A DNA stretch of 64,000 bases from the IMG/VR virus record IMGVR_UViG_3300005613_000001, positions 316,279 through 380,278 of that record; one strand, 5' to 3'. Below, one piece after another: positions 5,803 through 14,189 of the stretch (position 1 is its first letter; each line of letters begins with the position of its first letter). The stretch comes from a virus. The notes beneath the pieces were generated by a model that was not told the DNA's origin, made no database searches, and saw only the letters and a program-made list of their open reading frames with translations. A program made the position numbers and the translations under genes.

Positions 5803-6858
5803 ATGAGAATCAAAGGCGGCTTCGTACCCAAGATTACGATAAACAATCAATTTGGAGATGCATTTGAGGCTCCTCAAAAAGTTACCTCAGAGGAGAAGAT
5901 TGAAAAGCTTAAAAAGGCAAAAAGGGTGGAAACCCCTGTTATTGAAGTGCCTATTTCTCCTGTTGGTCCTAAGAATGTTTTATTTCTTTACCCGGCGACT
6001 GAAGAAAACAATAGGCTAGATTTATACCTCAATAATTTATTTGACCGCGACAGTGTGGGTGTTGCAAAAACATTTCAAGAAGTTGCGGATCAAATGAGTG
6101 CGTATGATGTTTTGCATATTCAATACGATGAAGAGTTGTATAATGATAAAGAGTTAGTGCAGTTAATGGAAGCTCTTAAGGGCAAATATAATATAAACAT
6201 TTTTATCACTCTCAATACATTAACTAGCGAAAAAACACAATTCTATCAATATTTGTCACGCATTTGCCATGTGGTTGTCAACAACTCTATTCCAGCAAGA
6301 TTTAATCAGAATATAAACTTCATAGAGCCCGGTTGTGTGGCGGTTGATGTGCCTTTCCAATCTGAAAAAAATGATAAGATTGCCACATTCGGGTTTTCAA
6401 CTCCTATCAAGAATACAGAATCTTTGGGAATGATCGCTAAAGAACTAGACACGGAGGTTGATGTTTATAGTCCGAACGAATATATGGGCAGCTATTCAGG
6501 GGTCAATATAATAAATGAATTTATCCCAATGGATGAACTACTTGAAAAGCTCTCCCAATACCGCCTCTTATTATTTCTCCGTAGAAATTCTTCTTATTTG
6601 AGTGCTAGTCACAGTGTTCGTTTGGCTTTAAATTGCAGGGTGCCAATTATCTGTCAGTCTTCACCATACTTCAGTGATTTAGCCCATGTGGTCAAAGTGG
6701 CTGATTATGAGGATATTCCTAGAACGATCCACAGTTTATTTTCTGATGAGTCTCAATATCATGAGATGATTGCAAAACAAGAGGATTTTTTAGCCCAACA
6801 CACTGTAGATGAGGCATTCCAGCAACACTTAGTTTTATACGATAGAGTGTTAAGGTAA
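5803..6858 (+). CDS. Glycosyltransferase-like protein (GT-B type)
   Basis: 351 residues with AGGAG ribosome site. After an 80-residue N-terminal extension comes a Rossmann-like half (DVLHIQYDEELY, FITLNTLTS, VVVNNSIPARF), then a second half with TFGFSTPIKN and a C-terminal ALNCRVPIICQSSPYF stretch typical of GT-B transferases. Catalytic residues cannot be pinned down. It opens a rightward three-gene surface-sugar cluster. Confidence 0.55.
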   Translation: MRIKGGFVPKITINNQFGDAFEAPQKVTSEEKIEKLKKAKRVETPVIEVPISPVGPKNVLFLYPATEENNRLDLYLNNLFDRDSVGVAKTFQEVADQMSAYDVLHIQYDEELYNDKELVQLMEALKGKYNINIFITLNTLTSEKTQFYQYLSRICHVVVNNSIPARFNQNINFIEPGCVAVDVPFQSEKNDKIATFGFSTPIKNTESLGMIAKELDTEVDVYSPNEYMGSYSGVNIINEFIPMDELLEKLSQYRLLLFLRRNSSYLSASHSVRLALNCRVPIICQSSPYFSDLAHVVKVADYEDIPRTIHSLFSDESQYHEMIAKQEDFLAQHTVDEAFQQHLVLYDRVLR

Positions 6859-6861
6859 TAT

Positions 6862-6869
6862 AATAAATA
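6862..6869 (+). promoter_or_regulatory. Late-promoter-like AATAAATA
   Basis: AATAAATA just upstream of the AAGGAGG ribosome site of the amidase gene starting at 6888; one mismatch from the T4 late consensus TATAAATA. Confidence 0.35.
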
Positions 6870-6887
6870 CAAGCAAGGAGGTCAAGT

Positions 6888-7595
6888 ATGAATATGATTG
6901 GTTGGATTGTAATTATTTTACTGGCGGCTGCTTTCATGTATTGGCAGAGACGCAAAATCCTTCTTTCTTTAATGAATTGGAGCATCTACACCTGGGTCTT
7001 ACGAAGGGTTATCCCTTACATTAGATTTAGCTTCTACTACACCACCATGAGAGGGTGGAAATACAAAAGAGGGTATGAACTTTTAAAGCCAGGACATATT
7101 CTTCTTACTAAAGACAATTCAAAGTTATCCACTTTTTTGATCCCCGGCAGTCTTCCACATGCTGCTCTTTGTGTTGGGAAGATTGAAGATGGGGATGATT
7201 ATGAAATTGGGGAGATGATAGCCAAGGGTTATACTAAGAGTTTCTTTTTTGATTGCTGCCACGAAGCAGATAGAATTGTAATTTTAGATTGTGTTGATTG
7301 GGATGATGAATACAAGCAAAAAGTTATAGAGAAATGCAAAACCTTTGAGGGTTTGCCTTACGATCTACAGTTTGATTTCGGGGTTGCTGCTCTCTATTGT
7401 TCTGAACTCGTTTATCAAGCAGACTTTGAGAGGCGATTAGATGTCAATAAGGCTGATTTGATGGGACTCAATGTGCGAGAGTATATTACACCCCAAGGTC
7501 TTTTCAACGCCAAAAATGTGGTGGTAGTTTGGGACTCCGATCAGGAAGAAATTGACGATGAAGAATTTAATACAGCATATTTGAGATTTCAATGA
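6888..7595 (+). CDS. Permuted papain-like amidase, YiiX/YebB type
   Basis: 235 residues. An N-terminal membrane segment (about residues 4-19) is followed by a basic region and then the family's hallmarks: PGHILLTKDNSKLSTF (around 68-83), the His motif LPHAALCVG (around 92-100), the acidic EIGEMI strand, and YCSELVY (around 167) with the catalytic Cys and Glu. In this NlpC/P60-related clan, members cleave amide bonds in peptidoglycan peptides or lipids. Tethering to the inner membrane suggests action on the envelope. Overlaps the next gene by 4 bases. Confidence 0.75.
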   Translation: MNMIGWIVIILLAAAFMYWQRRKILLSLMNWSIYTWVLRRVIPYIRFSFYYTTMRGWKYKRGYELLKPGHILLTKDNSKLSTFLIPGSLPHAALCVGKIEDGDDYEIGEMIAKGYTKSFFFDCCHEADRIVILDCVDWDDEYKQKVIEKCKTFEGLPYDLQFDFGVAALYCSELVYQADFERRLDVNKADLMGLNVREYITPQGLFNAKNVVVVWDSDQEEIDDEEFNTAYLRFQ

Positions 7596-8695
7596 TACGA
7601 TATGTGATACCATTCAATAGAGCTAAAAATATAGGTGTTTCTTACAATGAAGCATTTAATGGATTAAACAATGATGATTTTGTTTGTTTTGTTGATGGAG
7701 ATACCATCTTTTTAGACAGCTATTTTGGAACTAAGATTGAAGATATATTAAAGTACAATGAGAAAAAAGGAATAACAATAAATGCAGCCACATGCATGAC
7801 CAACAGAGTGTATTGTAAATGGCAAATTTATAATGATGAATGGTCTAATGATAATATGTTAGACCATGACAAATTCACTAAAGAATGTTGGGCAGAACAT
7901 GGTACAAATGTTGAAGAAATAACCAACGAACATATTACTCAGCCACCGCATGGCAATTATCTAATGAGTGGTGTAATGATTCTGCTGAGAAAATCAACTT
8001 GGCTAAAAGTTGGTAAATTTAGAACAAAAGGGATGTTGAGGGTAGATAATAACCTTCATCAAAAATTAATTAACCATAATGAAAAATTATATTTAATGAA
8101 GGGGATTTATCTCTATCATAAATACAGATTTGGAAACATCAGTGATAAAGGACACTTGAGAAAAAGGAAAAGAAAAACGGTTATAAACGTGGGCCGAGGA
8201 AGGACGGGGACAACAAGTTTAAATAGAGCATTACGTATGCTGGGATATTGTTCGCTTCATGATCCAAATGTAATTAGAGGCATGCCTATCTTGGATGGTA
8301 TAAATGAAATAGGCAGATTGGGATATAACACTGTGACAGAAAGTGTGCGTTGGACATTAGAAGATATTATAAAAGTAGATGAAGAATATCCTAATATAAA
8401 ATGGATACTTACCACTAGAAAAAACAAAGATGTTTGGTATTCAAGTTTTTTAAATCGTCATAAACTCAAGCAGGAAAAACTATCGCTTTGTCTTCCTGGG
8501 GCTGATCCAAAATTAGAAACGCTCTGGAAGTGTGAATTCTATGATGAATATAATAAAATGGTGGTCTCTCATCTTAAAGATAGAGTATTAGTGCTTGAAG
8601 CTGAATTGGACTCAGCTTCTAAATGGAAAAAGCTTTGTGAATTTCTAGGCAAAGATATTCCAAAAGAGGAATACCCCTTCTTAAACCGCTCTTAA
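7592..8695 (+). CDS. Glycosyltransferase-sulfotransferase fusion
   Basis: 367 residues. Residues 1-190 look like a family 2 GT-A glycosyltransferase: FNRAKNIGVSYNEAF start, the DxD-like FVDGDTIF near residue 33, and the acceptor-side GNYLMSGVMILLRKSTW. Residues 200-367 form a sulfotransferase: the PAPS 5'-phosphosulfate loop GRGRTGTTSLNRAL near 200 and the 3'-phosphate region ILTTRKNKDVWYSSF. The likely role is adding a sugar and sulfating it on a virion or host surface glycan. A and T content is higher than in neighbours, hinting at separate acquisition. Confidence 0.75.
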   Translation: MIRYVIPFNRAKNIGVSYNEAFNGLNNDDFVCFVDGDTIFLDSYFGTKIEDILKYNEKKGITINAATCMTNRVYCKWQIYNDEWSNDNMLDHDKFTKECWAEHGTNVEEITNEHITQPPHGNYLMSGVMILLRKSTWLKVGKFRTKGMLRVDNNLHQKLINHNEKLYLMKGIYLYHKYRFGNISDKGHLRKRKRKTVINVGRGRTGTTSLNRALRMLGYCSLHDPNVIRGMPILDGINEIGRLGYNTVTESVRWTLEDIIKVDEEYPNIKWILTTRKNKDVWYSSFLNRHKLKQEKLSLCLPGADPKLETLWKCEFYDEYNKMVVSHLKDRVLVLEAELDSASKWKKLCEFLGKDIPKEEYPFLNRS

Positions 8696-9010
8696 AAGAT
8701 TGTACTTCTTAAAATGCTTACGATCTTCGCCATAGATCGGTTCTGTAGCAATAGCGGTAAGTTGGTTGCCAATATCCGCCTCGTAGAAAGGCTTGTATTT
8801 AATCCCTAAAGAACTGAGATAGGAAGTCTGCTTCTCTAATTTCCTCTCATTACTGATCTGACAGATAATGACATGAGGATGTTCAATTTGAGGCGGGATT
8901 AAATGGCGAGTGGCTTCAATAGCCGCGTGAGTAGATTGAACAGCTTGCTGCTCAATAGAAAGATCTTTTCGCACAAGGATGTAAACGTAAGGGGTTTTGT
9001 TCTACAACAT
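8681..9010 (-). pseudogene. Pth2-like gene interrupted by amber codon 3
   Basis: A strong AAGGAGAGAG site and ATG at 9010 start a frame that reads M-L-stop(TAG at 9002-9004)-N-K-T-P-Y-V-Y-I-L-V and continues without break to 8681. The continuation (RKDLSIEQQAVQSTHAA, HVIICQISNERKL, EADIGNQLTAIATEP) matches the Pth2-type peptidyl-tRNA hydrolase fold, including the conserved first beta strand which lies upstream of the only alternative start (GTG at 8974). So either the gene is broken, the amber is read through, or a shortened protein starts at the GTG. TAG ends many other genes here, so it is not reassigned. Confidence 0.65.
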
Positions 9011-9020
9011 CTCTCTCTCC

Positions 9021-9329
9021 TTAAAAGTAAGTAAATTCAACAAACACTTTCGTTAATTTGGCTTTTCTAGCCGCACAGAGACGGTGACAGCCATCTCTTA
9101 CTCTCATTGCATCTGGATGTACGTCAATTATTATAGGATGTTTTTTATCATAGCCCGTTGTTTGGAAGGCTGCTATCAACTTCTTATAACTATTTTCTCG
9201 TCTTACCGATACTTTGAGGTCTTTTAAACTAGAAACCGTTACCCATTTTCTTTCACGCTTCTTTATTGGATGATTAACTAGGTATTCTAGTATTATCTTG
9301 ACTTCTCTAGCTCTTTGTTTTGATCTCAT
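9021..9329 (-). CDS. ParB/sulfiredoxin-like fold protein
   Basis: 102 residues. HPIIIDVHPDAMRVRDGCH near residues 64-82 followed by RLCAARKAKL resembles the ParB N-terminal/sulfiredoxin signature (I-V-DGxHR-xxA). In phages such stand-alone domains are often DNA-binding or nucleotide-hydrolysing regulators. Function remains open. It is one base from the next leftward gene. Confidence 0.6.
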   Translation of the reverse strand: MRSKQRAREVKIILEYLVNHPIKKRERKWVTVSSLKDLKVSVRRENSYKKLIAAFQTTGYDKKHPIIIDVHPDAMRVRDGCHRLCAARKAKLTKVFVEFTYF

Positions 9330-9917
9330 TTAACCTGAAAAATACTTGCCTAATAAATCTTCAAATGGTCTCCCTCGCTTCTTTATTGTTGATCTCATAC
9401 TCTTAAACCTTTGAGAGAATCCATTTGTATCTAGTGATTCCCATTCTTTTATAGTTTTGAACACTCCTTCTGTTGCATATCTCAAAGGTCCATACCAAAA
9501 TTCTGTTGCCCAAAATGTTGAAATCAATTCGTCAAGAGTTGTATTTCTTGGATGTATTACGTGGCGTTTTGTATCTACACATACAATCATTCCTAAACTG
9601 TTTAGTGGAGATGGATAAACTATTGTTTGTTTTGTCACTGGGGAGACTAATGACATAGCATGAACAAGAACTTTGCCACCACTATATTTTTTACTTCCAA
9701 AAATAAGATAAGGTAAAGGAAGATTTACATAGTTTGATCCCTTTATCCTTAATCCCCTTTTGAGTCCTCGCACTTTAATTGTTCGCCTACAAGGGGGATA
9801 CAATCTAAACGTAGGAGCTATTTTTTCGTAATTAGGCTCTCCCCATTCAATGTTAATTCTACTTGCAAGAGGTTTTGTGTACCACATATCATCTCCGTAC
9901 AATTTTGTTTTGCGCAT
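9330..9917 (-). CDS. Paralog of the protein at 29585-30319
   Basis: About 195 residues; the start at 9917 or the ATG at 9887, which has a better GGAG site, are both possible. It shares with the protein at 29585-30319 the blocks YPPCRRTIKV / YPPVRRTINV, LPYLIFG / FPYMIFA, IVYPSPLN / IWYPPIPN and ISTFWATEFWYGP followed by KEWESLD. Two copies of the same unknown domain in one phage, each in an early leftward operon next to a putative nucleotide-handling protein. Fold not recognised. Confidence 0.7.
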   Translation of the reverse strand: MRKTKLYGDDMWYTKPLASRINIEWGEPNYEKIAPTFRLYPPCRRTIKVRGLKRGLRIKGSNYVNLPLPYLIFGSKKYSGGKVLVHAMSLVSPVTKQTIVYPSPLNSLGMIVCVDTKRHVIHPRNTTLDELISTFWATEFWYGPLRYATEGVFKTIKEWESLDTNGFSQRFKSMRSTIKKRGRPFEDLLGKYFSG

Positions 9918-9920
9918 AAA

Positions 9921-9957
9921 GCAAGCCCCACCATGCGGGGACAACGGTGAGGCTTGC
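9921..9957 (-). terminator. Hairpin after secreted-protein gene
   Basis: GCAAGCCTCACC / GGTGGGGCTTGC stem with 13-base loop, directly downstream of the gene ending at 9972, followed by only TTT. It may be a weak terminator or processing site; it also covers the start region of the next gene. Confidence 0.5.
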
Positions 9958-9971
9958 GGTCGCCGTTCAAG

Positions 9972-10298
9972 CTAATATGGGTAGACTGGGTATATCTCGC
10001 GGTGGTATGCGCACGGCGGCACAACGGGCACAACAGGTCGTGGCGGGCAAATGAATGCTCTGAGCCTGGGGCACCATACCCTTTCAAGCACTACTTTTGG
10101 AGTATAAACCGTTCTCGGCGTATACACCGTCCTCGTTTGTTGTTCCCACACAGTTCGGGGGACGTAGTAGGTCTGTTGTGCTGGTTCCCATACCGTTTGC
10201 GGTTGATAGATGGTTCTTTCCTGGTATACCGGAGGGCCAAATGCCATCGCGGAAGACGCAAGAACCATCACCAAAACACCGCACAGAATCCATCTCAT
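9972..10298 (-). CDS. Secreted Tyr/Pro/Thr/Val repeat protein
   Basis: 108 residues with a clear signal peptide (MRWILCGVLVMVLASSAMA, cut likely after AMA). The mature part is a run of degenerate Y-x-P-(R/Q)-T-V-(W/Y) repeats and ends in a Pro-rich tail with several Cys. This kind of repeat is familiar from planctomycete exported proteins, so a host origin is possible. Its own early-type promoter lies at 10338-10365. GC content appears higher than the phage average. Confidence 0.6.
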   Translation of the reverse strand: MRWILCGVLVMVLASSAMAFGPPVYQERTIYQPQTVWEPAQQTYYVPRTVWEQQTRTVYTPRTVYTPKVVLERVWCPRLRAFICPPRPVVPVVPPCAYHREIYPVYPY

Positions 10299-10337
10299 AT
10301 CGTTTCTCCTATTCTGGGTTACAACCCCTCTACTTCC

Positions 10338-10365
10338 AACATACCATGTTTATTGGGAATGTAAA
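10338..10365 (-). promoter_or_regulatory. Early-type promoter (TTTACA-N16-TATGTT)
   Basis: -35 TTTACA at 10360-10365, spacer TTCCCAATAAACATGG, -10 TATGTT at 10338-10343. Drives the secreted repeat protein gene with a roughly 30-base leader. Confidence 0.6.
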
Positions 10366-10547
10366 GCTTCCAATTTTCGGACTTTCTTTAGCAATCGTTG
10401 AATACGATATCCAGTCTCACCGCACATGACCACTTGAGAGTATAACTCAAGATACTCTTCATCGCTCAGATTCTTCACTTCGCCAAGCTTATCAGGATTT
10501 ATAAATTCTTGGAGTGTCAAGATTTTACAAATCCTATTACTTGGCAT
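10350..10547 (-). CDS. Hypothetical protein, 65 aa
   Basis: Helical small protein (TLQEFINPDKLGEVKNLSD, IQRLLKKVRKLEALH). The 5' end overlaps the upstream gene by about 30 bases, and the 3' end overlaps the promoter of the secreted-protein gene. Not recognised. Confidence 0.5.
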   Translation of the reverse strand: MPSNRICKILTLQEFINPDKLGEVKNLSDEEYLELYSQVVMCGETGYRIQRLLKKVRKLEALHSQ

Positions 10548-10702
10548 GTGACCGGCTCGCCTTCAAATTCATTGGGAATTTTGGAGGCTTGTTCGGCGGT
10601 TTCAACACGGGCCTGTAAACTACCATCTTTTCCAAACCCGACTGCTGCAAAATGATAGGCTTTGCTGAAACGTAGCTTTCTGGCTACATCGTCTGAAGTC
10701 AT
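10517..10702 (-). CDS. Hypothetical protein, 61 aa
   Basis: Compact alpha/beta-looking small protein (AVGFGKDGSLQARVETAEQA, PVTCQVIGFVKS). Directly follows the vWA gene by 4 bases, so it belongs to that operon. Not recognised. Confidence 0.55.
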   Translation of the reverse strand: MTSDDVARKLRFSKAYHFAAVGFGKDGSLQARVETAEQASKIPNEFEGEPVTCQVIGFVKS

Positions 10703-10706
10703 TTTA

Positions 10707-11522
10707 TTACCCCTTTAAATCTTTATCCGCCTGCTTTGCCTGGGCCTTAATTCTTTCAATAGAAGAAGGCGTAGCGCTTTGGGCACCTATATTGCCTGCT
10801 GTTTTGTCATCTTCCTCCGTCAAATTGGTGCAGTCCAACATTTCAGCGCTGTCAGAATAAAAATTAACCGCGCTGGGAACAACACCGGCTGAACGGGAAG
10901 TAAAATATTGCTTTTGCCGAGTCCTAGTGGCACGATACCCAGCACCCAAAGCGCTGGCGTTGGTATCTTTAAGCACCGCACAGTTGGCAACAGGAATTGA
11001 AAAGTTTTTAGCTGCCTTTTCAACTTCCCTCTTTGAAACGCCCATCCAAGAAACCGTCCATTGTTGCTTGCCTTCGGAGTTTTTCACTTCTTGGATAGAT
11101 TGAGACATTTCATTAACAATCGGATTCCCATTTACTCCTGGGTACTTTTGTGACGAATTTTCATCGCCATCTGTCATAATGACGATCATTCCGGCATCAT
11201 TTTCCCCAAGTTGAATGGTCTCTTTGGCTTTCGATAAAACGTAAGCCACAGCATCATTTAATGCTGTTCCACCCGTAGGCAGATAGGTTTGTTCTGTCAA
11301 CTCAACCAATTCATCTGCCGACTGACACCACAAATGTTCGTCTGCATGATGGTTAAATGTAACAAGACACACCAAAACTTCCTGCTCTCCCTCTTCATGT
11401 ACATCTTTGTACATTTGGACCTTTTCATTAAAATCTGAAATGGTCTTCATCTTCTTTTCTGGATACTGACCCATAGAGCCAGATTTGTCCAGAAGTAAAA
11501 TTACATAAGTCTTAGGTTTCAT
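10707..11522 (-). CDS. von Willebrand factor A domain protein
   Basis: 271 residues. Residues 5-190 form a vWA domain: the metal-binding MIDAS motif DKSGSMG near residue 12, the Thr of LPTGGTALNDAV near 80 and the Asp of VIMTDGDENSS near 115. The C-terminal 80 residues are low complexity with TNASALGAGYRAT and a Lys/Gln-rich tail. vWA domains are metal-dependent protein-binding modules, often paired with chaperone ATPases or surface complexes. Here it sits at the end of a four-gene cluster of unknown proteins. Confidence 0.8.
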   Translation of the reverse strand: MKPKTYVILLLDKSGSMGQYPEKKMKTISDFNEKVQMYKDVHEEGEQEVLVCLVTFNHHADEHLWCQSADELVELTEQTYLPTGGTALNDAVAYVLSKAKETIQLGENDAGMIVIMTDGDENSSQKYPGVNGNPIVNEMSQSIQEVKNSEGKQQWTVSWMGVSKREVEKAAKNFSIPVANCAVLKDTNASALGAGYRATRTRQKQYFTSRSAGVVPSAVNFYSDSAEMLDCTNLTEEDDKTAGNIGAQSATPSSIERIKAQAKQADKDLKG

Positions 11523-11532
11523 TCGAAACTCC

Positions 11533-11940
11533 TTAAATTAGCTTTCTAGCCTTTTGGCATGTTTCTTTTAAGTCTTTGACTCCCTTAAACGGAGTTTTAG
11601 GTTTGGCTTTGCACGTACCACACCTGGGTACGGGATTGCCGGGCAGAGCAACACCCTGAGGATTAGGCATTCCCTCTGGAACTTCGCCGTGAGTTAATCC
11701 CGCCTCAGTTTCATGACCTTCTGCTTTGTCCATTTTAAGTTCCTCAGTCAAAGGTTTAAATTTTCCACTCTTGACAAATCTTACTTCATACGGAAGCATT
11801 TCGTCAATATCTTTTTCTTCTTTAGCAGTAAGCCCACTGTGATAGACCACATGAATGCCATCGGCACCCACACCTATTCCTTCCACATTGGGAAAGGCTG
11901 TGATTACTGCTAATTCAAGTTTAATGTTAGGATCTAACAT
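11533..11940 (-). CDS. Hypothetical protein, 135 aa, in vWA cluster
   Basis: N-terminal alpha/beta part (AVITAFPNVEGIGVGADGI, VVYHSGLTAKEEKDI) resembles a small ferredoxin-like fold, followed by an acidic linker and a CGTC motif near residue 110. One base separates it from the upstream gene. Unknown role. Confidence 0.6.
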   Translation of the reverse strand: MLDPNIKLELAVITAFPNVEGIGVGADGIHVVYHSGLTAKEEKDIDEMLPYEVRFVKSGKFKPLTEELKMDKAEGHETEAGLTHGEVPEGMPNPQGVALPGNPVPRCGTCKAKPKTPFKGVKDLKETCQKARKLI

Positions 11941-11941
11941 T

Positions 11942-12925
11942 TCACTTATTACCTACCTTAACGCCATTCAAGAAACCTTCTTTAGTTTCTTCGCGTTTTC
12001 CACCTTCAAGGATTTGTTGGCAAAGTTCAGGGTTGATATAATTTACATAAATCATACCAGCCGGTTCTTCTTCCCAGAAATCAATATCCTTGGGATCAAC
12101 ACCGATTTCCTGATCGATCCTGGCACCAGCACCCACTTCTAATTTCTTGGTGGCTGCTCTTTTGGCACTAACACTTCTGGTAGCACCGCGCTCCTGCACA
12201 TCCATGCTTTCTAGTCCCAATTCATCGGCAGCATAACTAAGAGTGTCAGCATCACCATTAAACGAACAGCACTTAGCCATAGTGCCGCCGCCAGCGCCCA
12301 TGCTATACAGCCGTCTCTCACGATATACCGGCTTCGGCTTTGCTTCCTTACTTAAATAAAAGGCAAATCCAATTGCCCAAACTCGGTCTTCACCGATCAT
12401 TTGCTGTGCTACACCACGCTGCATTTCTTCTTCGGAGATAATGTACTGCCGCACTTCACCTTGTTCATTTCTGAACCCATCCAACCACAAGGTTTGACCC
12501 GTAGTGGTCGAAATATAGCTTTGCGCAGGCCATTTGTACTCACACTCTGGGCAAAAACGATCCTGCTGAAAATCAACATTATGAATTGGGCATTGCTTTT
12601 TGTACTGCTCCAAATTCAAAGCAGTCATTTTCTTACCAGTGAGCGGATTAATGCCCTGGACAGAAATAACGACTGCAACTTCATGGGCGTGCCCTTGATT
12701 CATCGTGAAATCAAACCACATTCCCTTTCCCGCTTCTACGGGAACAAAATAACTAGATGCTTTATCTGAGCCGTTCATCCAGTTTTCGGGGCACTTAGGG
12801 TATTCATCTACCACATGTGCCGGTCTTGGAGCGCCGGGTGGCAATGAATGAAGATCATCGCCTTCCAATGCCTGAGGAGTGTGAATTACTGCACTTAAAC
12901 CATTAACTGTCATTACATTATTCAT
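11942..12925 (-). CDS. Hypothetical Zn-ribbon-containing protein, vWA cluster
   Basis: 327 residues. A zinc ribbon is likely at CPIH...CPEC near residues 112-130. Other blocks are GMWFDFTMNQGHAHEVAVV, DRVWAIGFAFYLSKEAKP and a Gly-rich MGAGGGTM. No family recognised. It is bounded upstream by a strong terminator (12965-12996), but read-through from the promoters near 14100-14217 would still include it. Confidence 0.65.
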   Translation of the reverse strand: MNNVMTVNGLSAVIHTPQALEGDDLHSLPPGAPRPAHVVDEYPKCPENWMNGSDKASSYFVPVEAGKGMWFDFTMNQGHAHEVAVVISVQGINPLTGKKMTALNLEQYKKQCPIHNVDFQQDRFCPECEYKWPAQSYISTTTGQTLWLDGFRNEQGEVRQYIISEEEMQRGVAQQMIGEDRVWAIGFAFYLSKEAKPKPVYRERRLYSMGAGGGTMAKCCSFNGDADTLSYAADELGLESMDVQERGATRSVSAKRAATKKLEVGAGARIDQEIGVDPKDIDFWEEEPAGMIYVNYINPELCQQILEGGKREETKEGFLNGVKVGNK

Positions 12926-12964
12926 TTTATTTTCCTCTTTCTTGAAATTGCTTTAGAAAAGAAA

Positions 12965-12996
12965 CCCAAACCCCCGGCTTATGCCGGGGGTTTGGG
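12965..12996. terminator. Strong GC-rich hairpin terminator
   Basis: CCCAAACCCCCGGC-TTAT-GCCGGGGGTTTGGG, a 14-bp perfect stem between the genes at 13006 and 11942. No long T run on the minus strand, so it may attenuate rather than stop transcription. Confidence 0.75.
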
Positions 12997-13005
12997 AATT
13001 CTCAT

Positions 13006-13881
13006 TTACCAAACTCTGTGACCCGTTTTGAAGGGATCATTCGTACCGCCACCCATCTTTTTGCCTCCAAGTCGGATTTTAAGCTGAGGCAGAGTGCCCA
13101 AGCTATCCTGTTCTTGGAATTTGACGGAGGCTTTCGGGTAGCGTTTTGCTACCTGGGCGAAATCTTTACCTTGAACTCGGTCAAAGATATCGATTTCTTT
13201 ATCGTCTTCCTCTCCCGTTCGCACAGCAAGATAAACAAGCTGTTGAACATTCAAAGGAAGACTCGCCCAATTGCAACCGGCGTCAGAGACACCATCGGGG
13301 CGAAGCGGCGTACCCGGTTCGGCAGGGTTCTCGCTGGCAAATCGGTCGGGACGTTCGCCCACACGATAAACCTGCGACGGAACACCATCAACTGTTACAG
13401 TATCTCTTTCGGGATACTCCAAGTTGACGATTTCATCCACCAACTGCTTGGAAAGTTCCGGGTTAAGAGAACCGTCCTTGTTATAAACAAGGCAACGACG
13501 ATCATTGGTAGCCTCTTTCAGCTTTAAGCCGTAGGGGCTGATATGATTGTCGGGGTCAAAATGATCCACAAGCTGAACAGCGGTCAAAGTGGCCGCATGC
13601 TTTTCGGGATCATTAGAGATATCGATCTTTATCGGCGTGGGAGCCGCCTTAGAATCGTCTTCACCCCGGAAGATACGAGCAATTCTACGGGCTCGGATTA
13701 ACGGCACACCACACTTTTCGATATCTTCGAATCGGGCGGCGCACAGATCGTCGTCGCAAATTGCCTCGGGGTGGTTCTCTACGCCACAGAGTTTGGCGAA
13801 CTTTTTCAAGAACTCATCAACATTGACACTGGTGCCTTCTAGAGCTTGGCGCGCAGCATCCAACTTTTCGGTAGCATTCAT
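13006..13881 (-). CDS. Hypothetical protein, 291 aa, first of vWA cluster
   Basis: Acidic soluble protein. Blocks visible are a helical N-terminus with CGVENHPEAICDDDLC (possible metal site), TAVQLVDHFDPDNHISPYG, LVDEIVNLEYPERDTV and a C-terminal FDRVQGKDFAQVAKRYPKAS. Function not recognised. Gene is visibly more GC-rich than the rearrangement of AT-rich genes around it, suggesting recent acquisition. Two early-type promoters precede it. Confidence 0.7.
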   Translation of the reverse strand: MNATEKLDAARQALEGTSVNVDEFLKKFAKLCGVENHPEAICDDDLCAARFEDIEKCGVPLIRARRIARIFRGEDDSKAAPTPIKIDISNDPEKHAATLTAVQLVDHFDPDNHISPYGLKLKEATNDRRCLVYNKDGSLNPELSKQLVDEIVNLEYPERDTVTVDGVPSQVYRVGERPDRFASENPAEPGTPLRPDGVSDAGCNWASLPLNVQQLVYLAVRTGEEDDKEIDIFDRVQGKDFAQVAKRYPKASVKFQEQDSLGTLPQLKIRLGGKKMGGGTNDPFKTGHRVW

Positions 13882-14084
13882 GGCTACTCTCCTTTCTCGG
13901 TTTTACGGATTTACTCGGTTTTACTCTACTCTCTAACTCTCTCTTCTCTTCTGGTCCAGGCTTTCCGTCCTGGCACGGGCGAGGATTGCTACGGCAGGGC
14001 TCTTTTTCGGGGCCAGCCGGTGCGGTGTCTTCGCTACACCTTTAATCTAGTGTGGCAGAAGCGATTTTTCTGCCGTCTTTTCCC

Positions 14085-14114
14085 ATTATAGCATAGCAAA
14101 TTATAGCATAGCAA
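14085..14114. repeat. 15-bp tandem repeat carrying two -10 elements
   Basis: Two copies of ATTATAGCATAGCAA in tandem; on the minus strand each copy contains TATAAT. Only the upstream copy has a matching -35 (TTTACT). Confidence 0.85.
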
Positions 14115-14127
14115 AATGGAAAGTAAA
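14100..14127 (-). promoter_or_regulatory. Early-type promoter (TTTACT-N16-TATAAT)
   Basis: -35 TTTACT at 14122-14127 and -10 TATAAT at 14100-14105. Faces the vWA cluster. The transcribed leader of over 200 bases contains hairpins GGCAGAA/TTCTGCC and CCAGG/CCTGG; no gene is seen in 13882-14225. Confidence 0.65.
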
Positions 14128-14189
14128 CCAGTTTTTTACCGCCACTTTTGGGGGGTATATAGCCACTCTAACATTCCCCTCTATCTTCC

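Noticed and set aside
9002-9004. Amber codon reassigned to an amino acid
   Set aside because: TAG closes many normal genes here (gp47, nrdJ, several small ones) and no tRNA with anticodon CTA is present. tRNA-Leu(TAG) reads CUA, not UAG.
10097-10429. Plus-strand frames of 110-136 codons opposite the secreted protein gene
   Set aside because: Shadow of the high-GC minus-strand gene; no ribosome site or family signature.
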